Shown here in pieces: positions 47,701-63,885 of a stretch of 64,000 bases of DNA; position 1 is the stretch's first letter, and every line of letters starts with the position of its first letter. The position numbers and the translations under genes are program-made. Below the pieces are notes generated by a model. It did no database searches and was not told the DNA's origin. It saw nothing but the letters and a program-made list of their open reading frames with translations. The DNA is from Diplosphaera chodatii (taxonomy: Eukaryota; Chlorophyta; Trebouxiophyceae; Prasiolales; Stichococcaceae): assembly GCA_032358165.1 (NCBI GenBank), contig JAALGY010000033.1, forward strand, positions 1,426,001-1,490,000, read 5' to 3'.

Positions 47701-50266
47701 GACACCGAGCCATCTGCAGGCAGCTGCTGGGGGAAAGCATTCAATGAAGGGGGACTGGGGGACTGGAGACTTCCCGTGATGGCAAGCATGTACTAAACTT
47801 GTGCTCACCTCAACGACCAGGACGTAGATGCCATAGGCCAGGTACTGGCCAAGGTCCATCGTCTTGGTGATGCGGATGTACATGTAGAAGATGAAGGCGA
47901 GCACCCAGCAGATCATGACAAGGCACCCGGACTTGTTGATCTGCATGGCATGTGAAATGAGCGTTGTGGGACATGTTCTGAGCAGCAGTGCTCGTGGGCT
48001 TGTTGATGTGTAAAGGTGCACGACGCCAAGCCGCATATCACAATGGCATATCCATCCCCTTGCCTTCCTGCGTCAGTCAGCAGGACAGCGGAGGGTTTGG
48101 GGGCCGCACCGTCACGCGGCGCTTGAAGCGCTTGCGCCACCGCTCCTGCTCCTCGCCGTCGCTCTCGTCCTCCGAGAAGATGGACCCGGTCTCCAGGTCC
48201 CGCCCGTTGAAGGCTGTCGCCATGTACTCCATGGGGTTGTCTGGATCCGATGCCAGGCTGGCTGCCTGAGCACAGGCATGCGGGATGTGCCGTCAGCACC
48301 GCCAGCCGGCAACAAGGTGCGGGTCCAGCACCACGACAGCACACCAGGCGGCAGCGGCAGCAGCTGGGTGTGCAGCTGTCATGCCACACACCGCCTGTGC
48401 ACGCTCGCTGCCCACGGCAGGGGGCACATCTGGGAAGGGACGCGCCTTGAGGGAGGCGAGCGACTCATTGTCTGTGCCCAGCCCCATCTCCTTCTCCAGG
48501 CGCGCCGACATGCGGTCGAAGTCGGCCTGCGACCCCGAGTACTTGTGGTGCGCCGCTGTTCTGTACTGCCCCGCAATGAACGCGGAGTCCGCCAGCGACG
48601 AGTCCTCGTCGTCTGTGCCGGAGTACTCCGAGCCATGCTGCAGGAAGGGCAGCCGAGCGTCAGGGTAGTGCAGGCCTCTGGAAGGCTACCACCCAAACTA
48701 CAGCTGTATTCGCAGGCACCCTCCCGCTGCAGGTCTCCTGTGCTGCAACACGAGTGCGAGGCAAGACAGAGGATGGGGAGGGCTGACGGGCCATGCCCAC
48801 TGCACACCTCAGTGCCGTGCTCATGGTCCAGCAGGCCCCGCCGGTCATCCCGCTGCTCGCCGCCCAGCGCCTCCTCCACCCTGCAGTGGCGTTCATTCGT
48901 TGTCAGCTGCACACACATCTGATCCGAACGGTGTTGAAGCGCTTGCCAGGAAGGCAGCATGTTCGCATGCACATGCAGCGGCAGCCAGAGCGCAGCTGAC
49001 AGCACCACACATAGAGCGGTGCCTGCCCCACTCACCGCCGCAGCAGGTACTGCGCGTGCATCTTCCTGAGGGCGCCGATCTTGCTGTCCGACACCTTCAC
49101 CATCTCGATGGCGTCCTGCAGGTCGCGGTCCAGCCGCGAGTCTGCTCTGGACGCCCGCGAGAAGGCCGCCGCTGAGCGCCCCGCCATGGATTCGCCGGCG
49201 AGCGACTCCCCTTCCTGTGCAGATGCAGGAACAGAGATCCATCATGCCCAGTACTGACAGACAGCACTGATCAGGGGTTGCACCGCTGCCTATCTGCGTG
49301 CAGGTCCATGACGCAGGAATGACAGCTGGGGGGGCGCTGCCAACCATGAACCCCACCAAACACACTTCTTCACGGCGAGCCAAGGCCACCGAGCATCGCA
49401 GCCATATGCAATGGTTCATCTATGACCGTGTTGACAAGCGAGCAACGCAGCATGAGGCGGTTGCACCTCCCGGGCGGTTGAACAGAAAGCTCAAACCAGA
49501 AGTCACCCCGTCATCGGCGTGCGCTGACGGCCACAGGCGCGGATCTGGCTGCAGGTGCATGCTGCAAACACAGGGCACGCAGACGGGCGCCGCAAAACGT
49601 TCGGCGCGCCATCTAGCGACCGGACGTTCAAGGACCTCCAAGGCTGCGACTAAGGCGGGCAGCGTCCTTGCTGCCCAGGACACACGACCTCCAGCTGTCG
49701 CATCCGGACATGTTGACCCCCCACGCTTGCTCGTGTTGTCAGAAGAGTCGCTCACCAGCTCGAACTCCGAGTAGTCCTGCCCATAAGCAAGGTCCTCCTC
49801 GCCATGCTCCGCGGCCTGCTGGCCGTCCAGCGCCGGGAGCCTGCACAGCACCAAGGAGCCAGGGTGAGCAGCCTGTGTCGTTCCCGGCGCTGCGTCCGGG
49901 CTGGTCGCTGGCCGCGTCTAGGGCACGGACATGGGGCCACTGCCAATATGGGGTGGCCGGGCAGGTGGCAGCGGAGTCGACGCACTGCTCCTCCGTCCAC
50001 TCATCGTGGCCCAGGCTGCCGCCCTCTGCATGATCCGCGGCATGATCGCCCGGCTCCATGCCGGGGTGCCGCCCGCAGTCGGCCAGAAACCGGCTCTGTT
50101 GCTCCAGCGACAGACACTCGGCCAGCGGTTCAGGCGACGCGCTGCTCACGGTCGTGGAGCCGCGGCCTGCGGCGGTGTCAGCTCAACCCGTGTACACTGC
50201 TGCAGAAGCATCGCCCGGCAGCACGGCCGCCTCGATGCGCGGGTCCTGCGTTGTGGCCATGCGCAT
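41591..50266 (-). CDS. Probable fusion protein: cellulose-synthase-like GT2 followed by a membrane-linked GH9 endoglucanase module
   Basis: Minus-strand exons read first as a processive family-2 glycosyltransferase, then as a GH9 cellulase fold. The last GT2 exon (45488-44880) ends after VGQGSTLR at a GTGCGC donor. A 149-base intron then leads to an exon beginning MVCKALFWLSTLLAFGALILIWLFF (44730), with phase 0 on both sides. That exon supplies the next transmembrane helix and runs straight into GH9 sequence (YDYGQALGDSHYFFKTQRVGRLPANNGVSWRADA). If the two were separate genes, the GT2 frame would stop at 44832 and the GH9 start (ATG at 44757) would be only 74 bases away, far closer than any other gene pair here. 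Topology fits: GT2 active site in the cytosol, GH9 outside or in the Golgi lumen. The proposed start is the ATG at 50266; the first intron is uncertain. The stop is at 41591. Confidence 0.72.
44880..50266 (-). other. Module: cellulose-synthase-like glycosyltransferase 2 with N- and C-terminal membrane helices
   Basis: A long acidic, Ser-rich cytosolic N-terminus (50266-48100, including RLEKEMGLGTDNESLASLK and a basic RWRKRFKRRVTVRPP) precedes membrane helices (CLVMICWVLAFIFYMYI, GQYLAYGIYVLVVEV) and a very basic KQKKWWWRRKAK loop. The catalytic domain begins HIRVLIPCYKEELHIV and carries the processive GT2 set: DDG (about 46660), GRKRPADESNGKSGNLNNAL, DAD (about 46470), TED (about 45765, in WTLTEDFALGMELKKR) and the QxxRW-type QQKSRWCKG (about 45640-45655). 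Five or so C-terminal helices follow. All catalytic residues of a beta-glucan synthase are present. The product, cellulose or another beta-glucan, cannot be told from sequence. Plant CesA zinc finger and class-specific regions are absent, so this is CSL-type. Confidence 0.88.
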
Positions 50267-50649
50267 GATGCCAGCAGAGCTGACAAAGGAGAGTCAATAG
50301 GGAATCCTATACTCCTTCTGTTCCTAGCATGGAACAGAAGGGGAACAGCTATTTTTAGCCCCCCTGTAGCTTGAGCTGCACCCGATTGCAGAGCCATCAT
50401 GGCATGTGGGTCTGCTCATATGCATGCCAAGATTGCTATCTAGACCAGTACATAGTGTCTGCTCAGACTTTTGCGGCGTTTGCAGCACGGTGCAGCATTT
50501 GCCCGTGTTGCATCGGTGTCGGTACCTCGTCGCGCATCGTTGCGAGCGACGTTTCGCGTCCACACCTGGGTCCATGGTGACAAATCATACACTGTTTAGC
50601 ACGTGTTCCTGAAAGAAGGGACCACATGCACTACAGCTGAGGCTGCAGC
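50267..50649. promoter_or_regulatory. Divergent promoter region between the GT2-GH9 gene and gyrase A
   Basis: About 380 bases between two divergent starts. No exon was recognised. Part could be a missed 5' exon of the minus-strand gene, whose first intron is unresolved. Confidence 0.35.
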
Positions 50650-55803
<5,154 letters not shown>

Positions 55804-56393
55804 GAATTACGAAGCACGAAGCACAGCGATCAGCTCAGTAGTCCTCAGCAGCTCCAGCTGCATATGTGCTTGAACTTCCAGGATTACATGGGGGGCAGCA
55901 AGTCCCACAGCATGCTCAGCTTCCTGCATCAGCCTAGGGTTCTGTCGGACTGCTGTCAGACACGAGTGAAGTGCTCCGGGCGACATGTACATGTTCTAAC
56001 GCCAGTTCACCATCACATGTCCCAGAGGCACTGCTGTCGAAAGGTCGCGACGCTTGTCTAGCTATCATCGAGCGGCAATCTGCGGACCTTGATGTGCATC
56101 AAACCTGCATGCGTACGCAAAGCGGCATTGGCGCATGATCGAATCGCCGCTACGTGGCCGCTGGTGCTGCACGTTCAACTTGAACTATCGTTGATGGATA
56201 CCATCTGCCTTTAGAACAGCCATCTGCAGGGATTGCTGCATAAGTGTGCCTGTTGCGCGACCTGCCGTCTAGGCGGGACACATTGCGCCTGATTAGGGCA
56301 CCAGCTAGATATTGAAGGCCCGCCACTGCACTCGAGCGGAGTCCCAATGCTTTGTCAGCCGCTGCGGCGCTCGCAGCCGCAAGTCGCCCTCAA
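55804..56393. other. Intergenic: gyrase A 3' flank and methyltransferase upstream region
   Basis: About 590 bases between two plus-strand genes. Small open frames show no splice continuity or recognisable domain. Confidence 0.35.
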
Positions 56394-57888
56394 ATGAGCC
56401 AGGACTGGGTGCGCTGGAACGGCCACCTTGATACATTGGTAAGCTTCGAGGGCGGCATGCAGCAGTTACTGTGGAACGTGCACCACAAACAGCGTCAGGC
56501 TTTCTCAAAGTTGCTCAGCAAAGCTTTCATTGATGGTAACACAGCAACGCCGGTTCGACCCTCTGCATCACCTGTTGCGGCAGGTTGAGGTCGAGGTGTT
56601 CGATCACACGCTGAAGCTGCAGCAAGCCCCTGACTCGCATGATCTTGGGCAGACAGGCAAGTTTGCTGCCGTTACAGCTGCATAATAGCATCATGTTTCC
56701 GCTGGCGCTGATGCTGACTGTGACATGAGTGGCTTCGCCAGTGCGGCATGGGGACTGCACATCATCAACGCCATCTTGACCAATGCAGTATGGGATGCTT
56801 CAATAGTGCTGGCGCATTTTCTGGCACGCAACGCCAGAAAAGGCGAGTTTGCTCGTCACAAGGTCAAGGGCAAGCGGGCACTGGAGCTAGGATCCGGCAT
56901 GGGCCTTGGAGGCCTGGCGCTTGCAATGCTAGGTAATCCAACCATGTTGCAGCTGACGCAAGGCTCAATTTGCCTTGACATCACCTGCCTACGAACACCA
57001 TATAACCTGCTGCGTGTATGTGCATATGCATGTCCTGGTCACAACGAGCAGTACATCGCAGGATGCGACGTTGTTCTGACTGATCTGCCGTCAGTGCTAC
57101 CGCGACTACAGCGCAACTATGAGACGAACCTGTCCCCTTCGGCACTCAGAGGTTTGTGCCGACTACTTGTGCGCCTGCCATTGCAATATCATTGGATTTG
57201 CCGCAGTGATCACATCGAAGGTGCTGTATGAGTTGCAGCTAGTGGGTCTCCACTAGTGGGCAACGTTGGCCATGTCGAAGTGAAAGCACTCGACTGGAGC
57301 CAACCAGAGCAGAGGGAGGCTTTTGCAGACACCTCGTGGGATTACATCCTTGCTGCAGGTGGGTTGCATGGTATTTCAGGTACAGAACATGTGCCGCAGC
57401 TGTCTGGAGCATGTGCTTCAGTTTTGGGCATGATGGAGCCTTATCTGCTCACGTTTGTTGGGATGCAGACTGTATCTACCACGAGCACATCATTGAGGGC
57501 CTGCTGCAGACTTGCCTGAGACTCTGCTCACCCAGGACCACTGGTACGTTGCTGCAGAACTGCCTACCTGCTGGCTTGACTGTACACCAATGCTTGCAAT
57601 ACGATGCTGTCAAGGGCTATCAGCAGCGCTTACAATCTGCTCACTGTCGCTCAGCTTTCCTGCCCTGCAGTGCTCATCGTGAACGAGCTCAGGTCGGACA
57701 GCGTCCAGAGCGTGTTTCTGCAGATTTTCGGCGAGCACTATAGCATCAAGCGGATCGCCGCCTCCAAGCTCCATCCCCTATACCAGCATCCAGCTATTCA
57801 GGTCTTCCAGCTGAAGCTTAGACGGCAGGGCAGCGACAAGGGGTTGCATGTGGTCCAGGCCACCCCACATGCTGCACAGCCGCCGTGA
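56394..57888 (+). CDS. METTL21-type (methyltransferase family 16) protein-lysine N-methyltransferase
   Basis: Exons 56394-56438, 56584-56656, 56789-56932, 57062-57151, 57257-57358, 57469-57543 and 57671-57888 give 248 residues, typical for METTL21 proteins. Visible features: a short N-terminus, VEVEVFDHTLKLQQ strand, TVWDASIVLAHFL (the family TVWDA), the SAM-binding LELGSGMGLGGLALA, TDLPSVLPRLQRN (family D-x-P/L block), VKALDW, DYILAADCIYHEH (where METTL21 has D-V-Y) and VNELRS near the end. Substrates of the family include HSP70, valosin-containing protein and eEF1A; which one applies here cannot be told. The second intron (from 56657) has a perfect GC donor, GCAAGT, and phase supports it. 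Confidence 0.88.
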
Positions 57889-58363
57889 AGGGATGCACGC
57901 TGCTTGCAACCGACTGTAGTTGTGGACTAGCGTTTCATTGTCACAACTACGATGAACATTTTGCAGGCCAGCAGAGTGGTCTGTGCTGACCTCCATGCTG
58001 ACCATGCATGAGAAACTTGACGTGGCACCCTGTAGCGGCTCCACAGACTGCCAGCAAAGCCTTCAGTCTTGGCACAGAGTATATATAGCAGTGTCCGGAC
58101 CCTCACTGGAACTCATGCACGACCAAGATGTTAAAACTCTGCGCCCGGGCGACCACCTGCTACGCAGACATGTGGATGTATGCATGTGCGCACCTGCCAG
58201 TGAGATGTAAAGTTCAGCCACTTGCTTACAAGGCCTCTTTTAGCAAAGCTGGCTGAAAGTGCTGCTCACTCTGCACTAGGCTGAGCAGCCTGATGTGCAG
58301 TTTACACATAGACCAGATTGCTGATCATCAGCTTCGGCATTTTATGTGTCAAGAATCCTCTGC
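57889..58363. other. Intergenic between methyltransferase and histidine phosphatase genes
   Basis: About 475 bases between two plus-strand genes. No coding exon was recognised. Confidence 0.35.
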
Positions 58364-59768
58364 ATGCAGCCTGATCGTGCTGCAAGGAGAGCTGAGCAGA
58401 CTAAGCAGGTAAGCAGTTGATCCGTGAAAGTGCGAAGCCAGCTGCAGAGTCCCGATTCGACTGCATGTCAAGACCCAAAATCACTATGTGACATTGCATG
58501 TGCAGCGTGCGGGCAAGGCGCTGCTGCGGATGTCCACGATGGCGACGACAGTGTTGTTGCTGCGTCATGGCGAGACGGACTGGAACCTGGAGCACCGGCT
58601 GCAGGGGCAGCAGCAGCCTGGACCGCCCCTAAATGCAGTCGGCCTGCGCCAAGCAGAGGCGGTTGGTACCATTCTTTCGGACCTTGGTCCGAAAATGCAA
58701 GTGCACCTGCTCAATGCGAAGGGACTTGACTCCATACAGACATGTGTGTGTGCACAGGTGGCAATACGTCTTCGAGATGAAGCGCTTTCTGCCGTCTATT
58801 CGTCCGATCTTTTACGTGCAGTGCAGTCTGCCGACAAGTTAGCCGCTGCAAAACAGCTGCAGGTAGGTCTGCGTCACGTGCAGTTGCATAACATGCTGCT
58901 AGTTCTGGGCATCTAGTCACGTCATGACTACTGCTGTTGGTGCCATGTGTAGACTGTTACCGTGCCAGACTCGAGGGAACGCCACCTTGGCGACCTCACG
59001 GTAAGACGCCCCTACCTTCTCCAGGCAGGCTATGCTATCTGCCCAGGATTCTGTGTCGACATACATAGCACAGTAGCGTAATGACTGTGCATGCAAGGGC
59101 TTGACATACAAGGAGGCGCAGGAGGACATGCCAACGGCTTACGCTTTGCTGCGTTCAAGCAGACGCGATGCGGTCCTGCCGGTGTGATGTATGTGCAGTT
59201 TCAGTCATGTGACGAAGCTGGAAACGCCACTGGTTTTATCACCTGACATCGAGAGTCTGTAGCAGCTGGGTTGCGCTGGGTTGGCAGGGTGGTGGCGAGT
59301 GTTTGGACCAGCTGCAGCGGCGGGCTCATGCAGCTGTCACTGCGCTTGCTGCACGGCATCCTGGACAAGTGATCGCCCTCGTAGTCCATGGTGCGCTGTC
59401 ATTCACCGTGTCACCTGGACCCGCCGCCGCATGGTACTATCATGACATTCTATCAAACAAGGACGTCACTGACCTGGCGCAGGTGGCTTTTTGACAGCTG
59501 TCTACAGGTGTGCCCCTTTGCATGCGGGCACCAGTGGCAATCCTGCAAAGAACAGCAAATCAGTTGGTCAAGGTTCTGATGCACGTGTTGTGAGCTATGC
59601 AGGCAGGCCACCGGGGAGTCTTGCCCGACACGGAACCTGAACGGCGCGCTGAATGTCATCAAGGTGGACAGCAATGGTGCATGGGCACTCGTCAGCTGGG
59701 GCGATGTTTCGCACCTGCAGACAACTGGCTGTTGCGCCAGTGCCTTCGGAGGAGGAGAAGCTGGATGA
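58364..59768 (+). CDS. Histidine phosphatase (phosphoglycerate-mutase-like) family protein
   Basis: Exons 58364-58408, 58506-58661, 58758-58862, 58953-59000, 59098-59181 and from 59288 onward. The catalytic RHGETDWN at about 58561-58590 gives the phosphorylated His. Further family marks are GLRQAEAVAIRL, VYSSDLLRAVQSA, the VPDSRERHLGDL loop (usually LRER-xG), and a second His in VIALVVHG (about 59370-59393). The first exon, MQPDRAARRAEQTKQ, joins by a strong GTAAGC donor in phase; its positive charge suggests a possible organelle signal, though it is short. The last exon (GESCPTRNLNGALNVIKVD to the stop at 59766-59768) is clear, but the join from VVHG around 59394 to about 59606 is unresolved, perhaps with a missed small exon. 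The substrate is unknown. Confidence 0.82.
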
Positions 59769-60145
59769 GCGCCATGGGCAGTGTCAGCTCCTAGTCTGAG
59801 CCACCGCAGCACCTGGCTCTTGGAACATGTACAAGACCTGGTTAGGCCAGTGCAGTTGATCTTTCCTACTGGCGCACACAGCTACGGTAACCTAGGCTAC
59901 GAATTCTCAAAAGCTGCGCCATGCAGCAGTTCAGGGCACAAGCTCATCTGCCATCGCCTCAACACGCCCGAACCTACTATTAGAGCATTCTGCAATGTGG
60001 CTGCCAAATCCACTCTGCATACTCAGTCATGTGTGCAACAACACCAGGTGCTGCATGCGGCCACACAAAGTCATGTCACAGTCAAGTAAAAGCGTCAGTC
60101 AGGCCTCGCACGCTCGTCACGCATCATCCTGCACCCCGAGCTGCC
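59769..60145. other. Intergenic between convergent histidine phosphatase and orphan genes
   Basis: About 380 bases holding two converging 3' flanks. Nothing else was recognised. Confidence 0.35.
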
Positions 60146-60620
60146 TCATTTGCCCGTGGCCACCTTCCGGAGCTTGAACCAGCAGCCCTTTGGCTTCACT
60201 GCTGCCGGTGGCGTCTGCTCCAATTGCACGTATGCACCCTTGCCGAGTTTGCTGTTGCCCTTGTGTCCCTGTGTGCAGGGGCCCTCAATGCCCTCATTCG
60301 GTGCTGCCAGGGTAGCAATGGCGCCATGTTGAGTTGCAGTCACTAACTGCACCTGTTGGGTCACGCCGCTCGTGTTCGAAATGTTGCGGAACAGGCTGCT
60401 GATGGTGTGGTTGGGCGTCACGATACCTGCAGGGAGTTTAGTACGCTGGTCAGGTTTCCCGGCTCTTCGCACACGCAATTGATCGCGACCGAACACCTCC
60501 AGGCAGCTGGTCCACACCTGGGCTGAACACTGTGTCGTCTGCTCCGGTGCCGGTCACGTCGACATGCGGTTTCGCAGCTGCAAGCGGAGTGCTCGGGACT
60601 TGTTCCTGCTCCGCTGCCAT
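60146..60620 (-). CDS. Small two-exon protein of unknown function
   Basis: Exon 60620-60497 (MAAEQEQVPSTPLAAAKPHVDV... ending DQLPGG) joins in phase to 60426-60146 through a GTGTTC donor and a CTGCAG acceptor, giving 134 residues. The second exon contains GIVTPNHTISSLFRNISN, a beta-rich QQVQLVTATQHGAIATLAAPNEG and a basic C-terminus KPKGCWFKLRKVATGK. There is no signal peptide or membrane helix. I do not recognise the family. In-phase splicing and a proper ATG and TGA support a real gene. It is head-to-head with the mTERF gene, 323 bases away. Confidence 0.55.
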
Positions 60621-60943
60621 TGGTGCAGTCCACACCCGCCTGTGCCCTCAGACAAAGGTGCACAGATACAGGGCAGCGCTCCGCAGCCCGTTGCCGCTTG
60701 CCCCCACACACTCAGGACGACAGCGAGGCCACAGTTGCGTGTCTGCTATAAGGGCTCAGACCCGCGGCAGATACAATGCGTTGTGCGCTGGTCTGGACGA
60801 ACTGGACCGCCAGGTCGGCGGAGGTCGCCTGTCGACTTGCCCTTTGAACTCAGAAAGGAGCACGTCATCGACCCTTTGCCAGCTCAGACGTCAGAGGGCG
60901 CTGAGCTCAGAGCCGTCATGGCTGCCACTCCACGCTCCCAACC
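60621..60943. promoter_or_regulatory. Divergent promoter region between the orphan gene and mTERF
   Basis: About 320 bases between two divergent start codons. No specific element could be assigned. Confidence 0.35.
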
Positions 60944-63343
60944 ATGCAAGGCACCCTGATGCTGGGAGCTGCAAGCAATCTCCTTGTTGCTCCACCTTTC
61001 ACGTGCTGCCGCTGTCGTGCGTTGCCTCAACGCCGTGCAACGTGCTTACCAGTTTGCTCGATCCCGACCACAGTTCAGGCTGCTGCAGCTGTAGCGTACC
61101 GGGATGAAGTGCTAGAGCAACAGGCGGATCTTCTCACTGTCAGCAGTGCTGTTGATGGTGCGGAGGATGTTTTGCATGGCCGTCGAGCCGTCGCAGACAA
61201 CCCTCAGTCAGCACCAGGGTCAACACCCAGCACCTCGCCCTGGCAGCAGCAGCGTGCGCACTCAGCCATCTCGGATGCGCAACAGATGCAGGCCGGACTG
61301 ATGGCTGCCGAAGCGCAGGCGGTCCAGCATGCAGCCAGTCAGCCTCGCCAACAGCAGGGGTCACACCCACCCACCCGGAGGCGACACCCCATCGCCCGGG
61401 CCTCAGACGCAGCCCAGGGGCAGCAGCACGCCGTGCTGCCCCAGCAGCAGCAGCGGGAGCAGCAGTCCCAGCTGCAGCATCAGCCCCCGCGCCATCAGCA
61501 GCCGCAGCGGCGGCGCCGGCCGTCGCCGCAGGACCTGCAGCGCAGCAGGCGGTCGGCGCCACTGCAGACGGCCGTGCGCAGCAACAAACAGCATGACTGG
61601 CAGGTGATGAACTGGGAGATCCGTCAGGCCATGTCATGTCCTGCAATGCAAGCATGTGACCGTGTTGCAAGCACACATGCATCATGTCATGGTGCCGAGG
61701 GGCTGTGCGTTGGCGGAACAACAGGTGACCAGGGACTGGCTGCTCATGGAGATGAGCGATACCAACCTCAACGACAGCATCTTTGAGGACATTGCGAATG
61801 CAGCCGACCTGCCAGACAGCTGTCGACCCCAGGTGATTTTTCCATGCTGTGTGTGTGGCATCGTGCAGCCTGCTGCGCGCTTTGGCAACAGACTGCTGCG
61901 CAGCACTTTCTTCTTGTGGGCAGACCAGCAGCCCACGTCATATTAGGCACGTTGACAGAACCCCTGCAAGCTGTTGCAGGTGGCGTTCTACCACGAGCTG
62001 GGGATGTCCAAGGCGGAGATCGCCCGCATGGCGCGCTCGCGCACGCAGCTGTTCTACCTGGCGCTGCCGACCATCGAGTCAAAGCTCAAGTTCCTGCGAG
62101 AAGAGGCCGGCATCACCAGCGCCGAGGACATGCGGAAGCTGCTGCTCAAGTTCCCGCGCATCGTGGAGTACAAGACGGAGCGCACGCTGCGCCCCCGCCT
62201 CGACTTCCTCAAGCGATACGACATCAGCGGCGCCGACATCTCAAAGGTGCCGACCGCTCCCGCGCTGTGTGGTCCTGAGCGCTCACCTCTCACTGTCGGC
62301 CACATGTCGGCAACAAAGCAGTCCACAGGCTGGTGGTTCGCACAGCTGGATGCTGAGGGTTTTGGCAAACTCATCTCCACAGGCAGTTGCTCGTGTGCAG
62401 CATCATCCTGTCACGGTCCATCTCAGGGAGGTTCCTTCAAAGGCAACTGCGTGCCGCGGTGCAGGTGGTGATGCGGGCGCCGGCGATGCTGGAGCTGAGC
62501 GTGGACGACACGCTGGAGCCGCGGGTGGAGTTCCTGCGCACGGCGGCGTGCGTGCCGGAGGACAGCCTGGCCAAGGTGCTGGTGCGGTGCCCCTCGCTGC
62601 TGACGTGCACGGAGGCGCAGATGGCGACGCGCGTCGACTTCCTGCGCCGCGCCGGCGTGGACGACCTGCAGATGGCCAAGGCCGTGGTGGCCTTCCCCCA
62701 GGTGCGCCGCGTGCAGGTCCGTCAGGCGCCGTGCGCCCCGGCACGCGCGTGTCCCTGGACTGTCACAGCTGTTGCGTGCGTGTCTGCAATCACGGCGCCC
62801 TGCATGGCTGTTACACAAACCACGGCGGCAGTGCGCCATGTGCCTCCCTGAGGAGCAGCAGCAGCCGACAGGGCTGGCGCTGTGCCTGAGGCGCGCCCCC
62901 CCGCGCCGCAGGTGCTGTACCTGCGGGTGGACAGCATGGAGGAGCGGGTGCGCTACCTGGCCAGCATCGGCGTGGGCGCGCTGCAGATGGGCAAGGTCAT
63001 CTCCCGCCTGCCGCAGCTGCTGTCCCTGGACGTGGCCAACAACATGGCGCCCAAGTTCGAGTACCTGCGCTCCGAGCTGGGCGGCACCGTGGACACCATC
63101 GCCGGCTTCCCCGCCTACTTCTCCCTGTCCATGCCCCAGCGGATTGTGCCGCGGCACCGCTACCTGCAAGAGGTGCACACCCAGCGGCACTGGCCGTTCC
63201 CGATGACGTTTCTCAAACTGACAGACGAGACGTTCGCGAGGGACGTTGCACGCCGGCCCCTGGACGAGTTCATGGCATTCAGGCAGCACCTGACCGGCGG
63301 CATGACAGCAAGCAGCGGACCAGCAGCCGCACGCAGGGGGTGA
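60944..63343 (+). CDS. mTERF-family organellar nucleic-acid-binding protein
   Basis: mTERF proteins bind organelle DNA or RNA and act in transcription termination or intron splicing. Exons 60944-61603, 61725-61832, 61980-62246, 62465-62701 and 62912-63343 give 567 residues. The N-terminus (MQGTLMLGAASNLLVAPPFTCC then Arg-rich) is an organelle presequence. A long Gln/Arg/Pro-rich low-complexity region follows (about residues 85-215). Then come repeated mTERF motifs of about 35 residues: LGMSKAEIARMARSRTQLF, RKLLLKFPRIVEY, LAKVLVRCPSLLTC, MAKAVVAFPQVLYL and MGKVISRLPQLLSL, each with the family's Pro in a -hPxhh- turn, and finally GGTVDTIAGFPAYFSLSMPQRIVPRH, the usual last repeat. Chloroplast versus mitochondrial location cannot be decided. 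Confidence 0.93.
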
Positions 63344-63810
63344 TGGCCATCGGCTGCTGCCCGGTCAGCCTGTGCAGGGTCCGCGAGCCCGTGTGGCTTG
63401 CTGTGCGCTGCGCTGGGGACAGACTTTTCCTTTGACTGGTATGGGGGATTTGTTGCTTCATGGCAGGCGGATCCTGCATACTCCGGCCTGGCTTCAGATG
63501 AAGAGTAGCTTCCATGCTGCAAACAGCGAGCTGCAATGGGCCACCATCGAGTTGGAGTGTGCGACAGCGAGTTGAGAACTGTATATCACGTGTGGGCAAA
63601 CCCACCATGTAATGTCAGGCAGTCATGACTCCTCGCTAAACAGACCTTGGGACAAGACTAGCCGGCTGAGTGAGCCACTTGAACGTGCCCACCCTCGAGT
63701 GCTCCGCTGCGCAGCATTGCGCAACACTGCGACGGGACGCCAACACAGTGCAGCATGCATGTCGGCTTGCATTAGCTCATGGCTGGACTGCATGAGCAGT
63801 GCGGACGACG
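63344..63810. other. Intergenic: mTERF 3' flank
   Basis: A TGTAA near 63608, about 265 bases after the mTERF stop, is a candidate poly(A) signal. No exon was recognised. Confidence 0.4.
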
Positions 63811-63885
63811 ATGCTGTTGGACAGCGCCCACATAGCTGCACTTGCTCTGAACATCATCGAGGAGCATTTCGGCGACGTCGTGCAG
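63811..63885 (+). CDS. First exon of a further gene, possibly RNA polymerase III subunit RPC3 (C82)
   Basis: An ATG at 63811 opens MLLDSAHIAALALNIIEEHFGDVVQ, ending at a GTGCCG donor at 63886. The HFGDVV pattern preceded by a hydrophobic helix resembles the start of RPC3/C82 winged-helix domain 1 (LHISxxFGxxV). If not spliced, the frame runs on to a stop at 63961-63963. The exon is short and the gene is cut by the window edge, so the assignment is tentative. Confidence 0.3.

Noticed and set aside
56545..56565. GGTTCGACC, like a tRNA T-loop
   Set aside because: No cloverleaf arms could be drawn around it, and it sits inside an intron of the METTL21-type gene.
61140..61721. 193-codon minus-strand frame opposite mTERF exon 1
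   Set aside because: It mirrors the low-complexity Gln/Arg/Pro region of the mTERF gene and has no domain.
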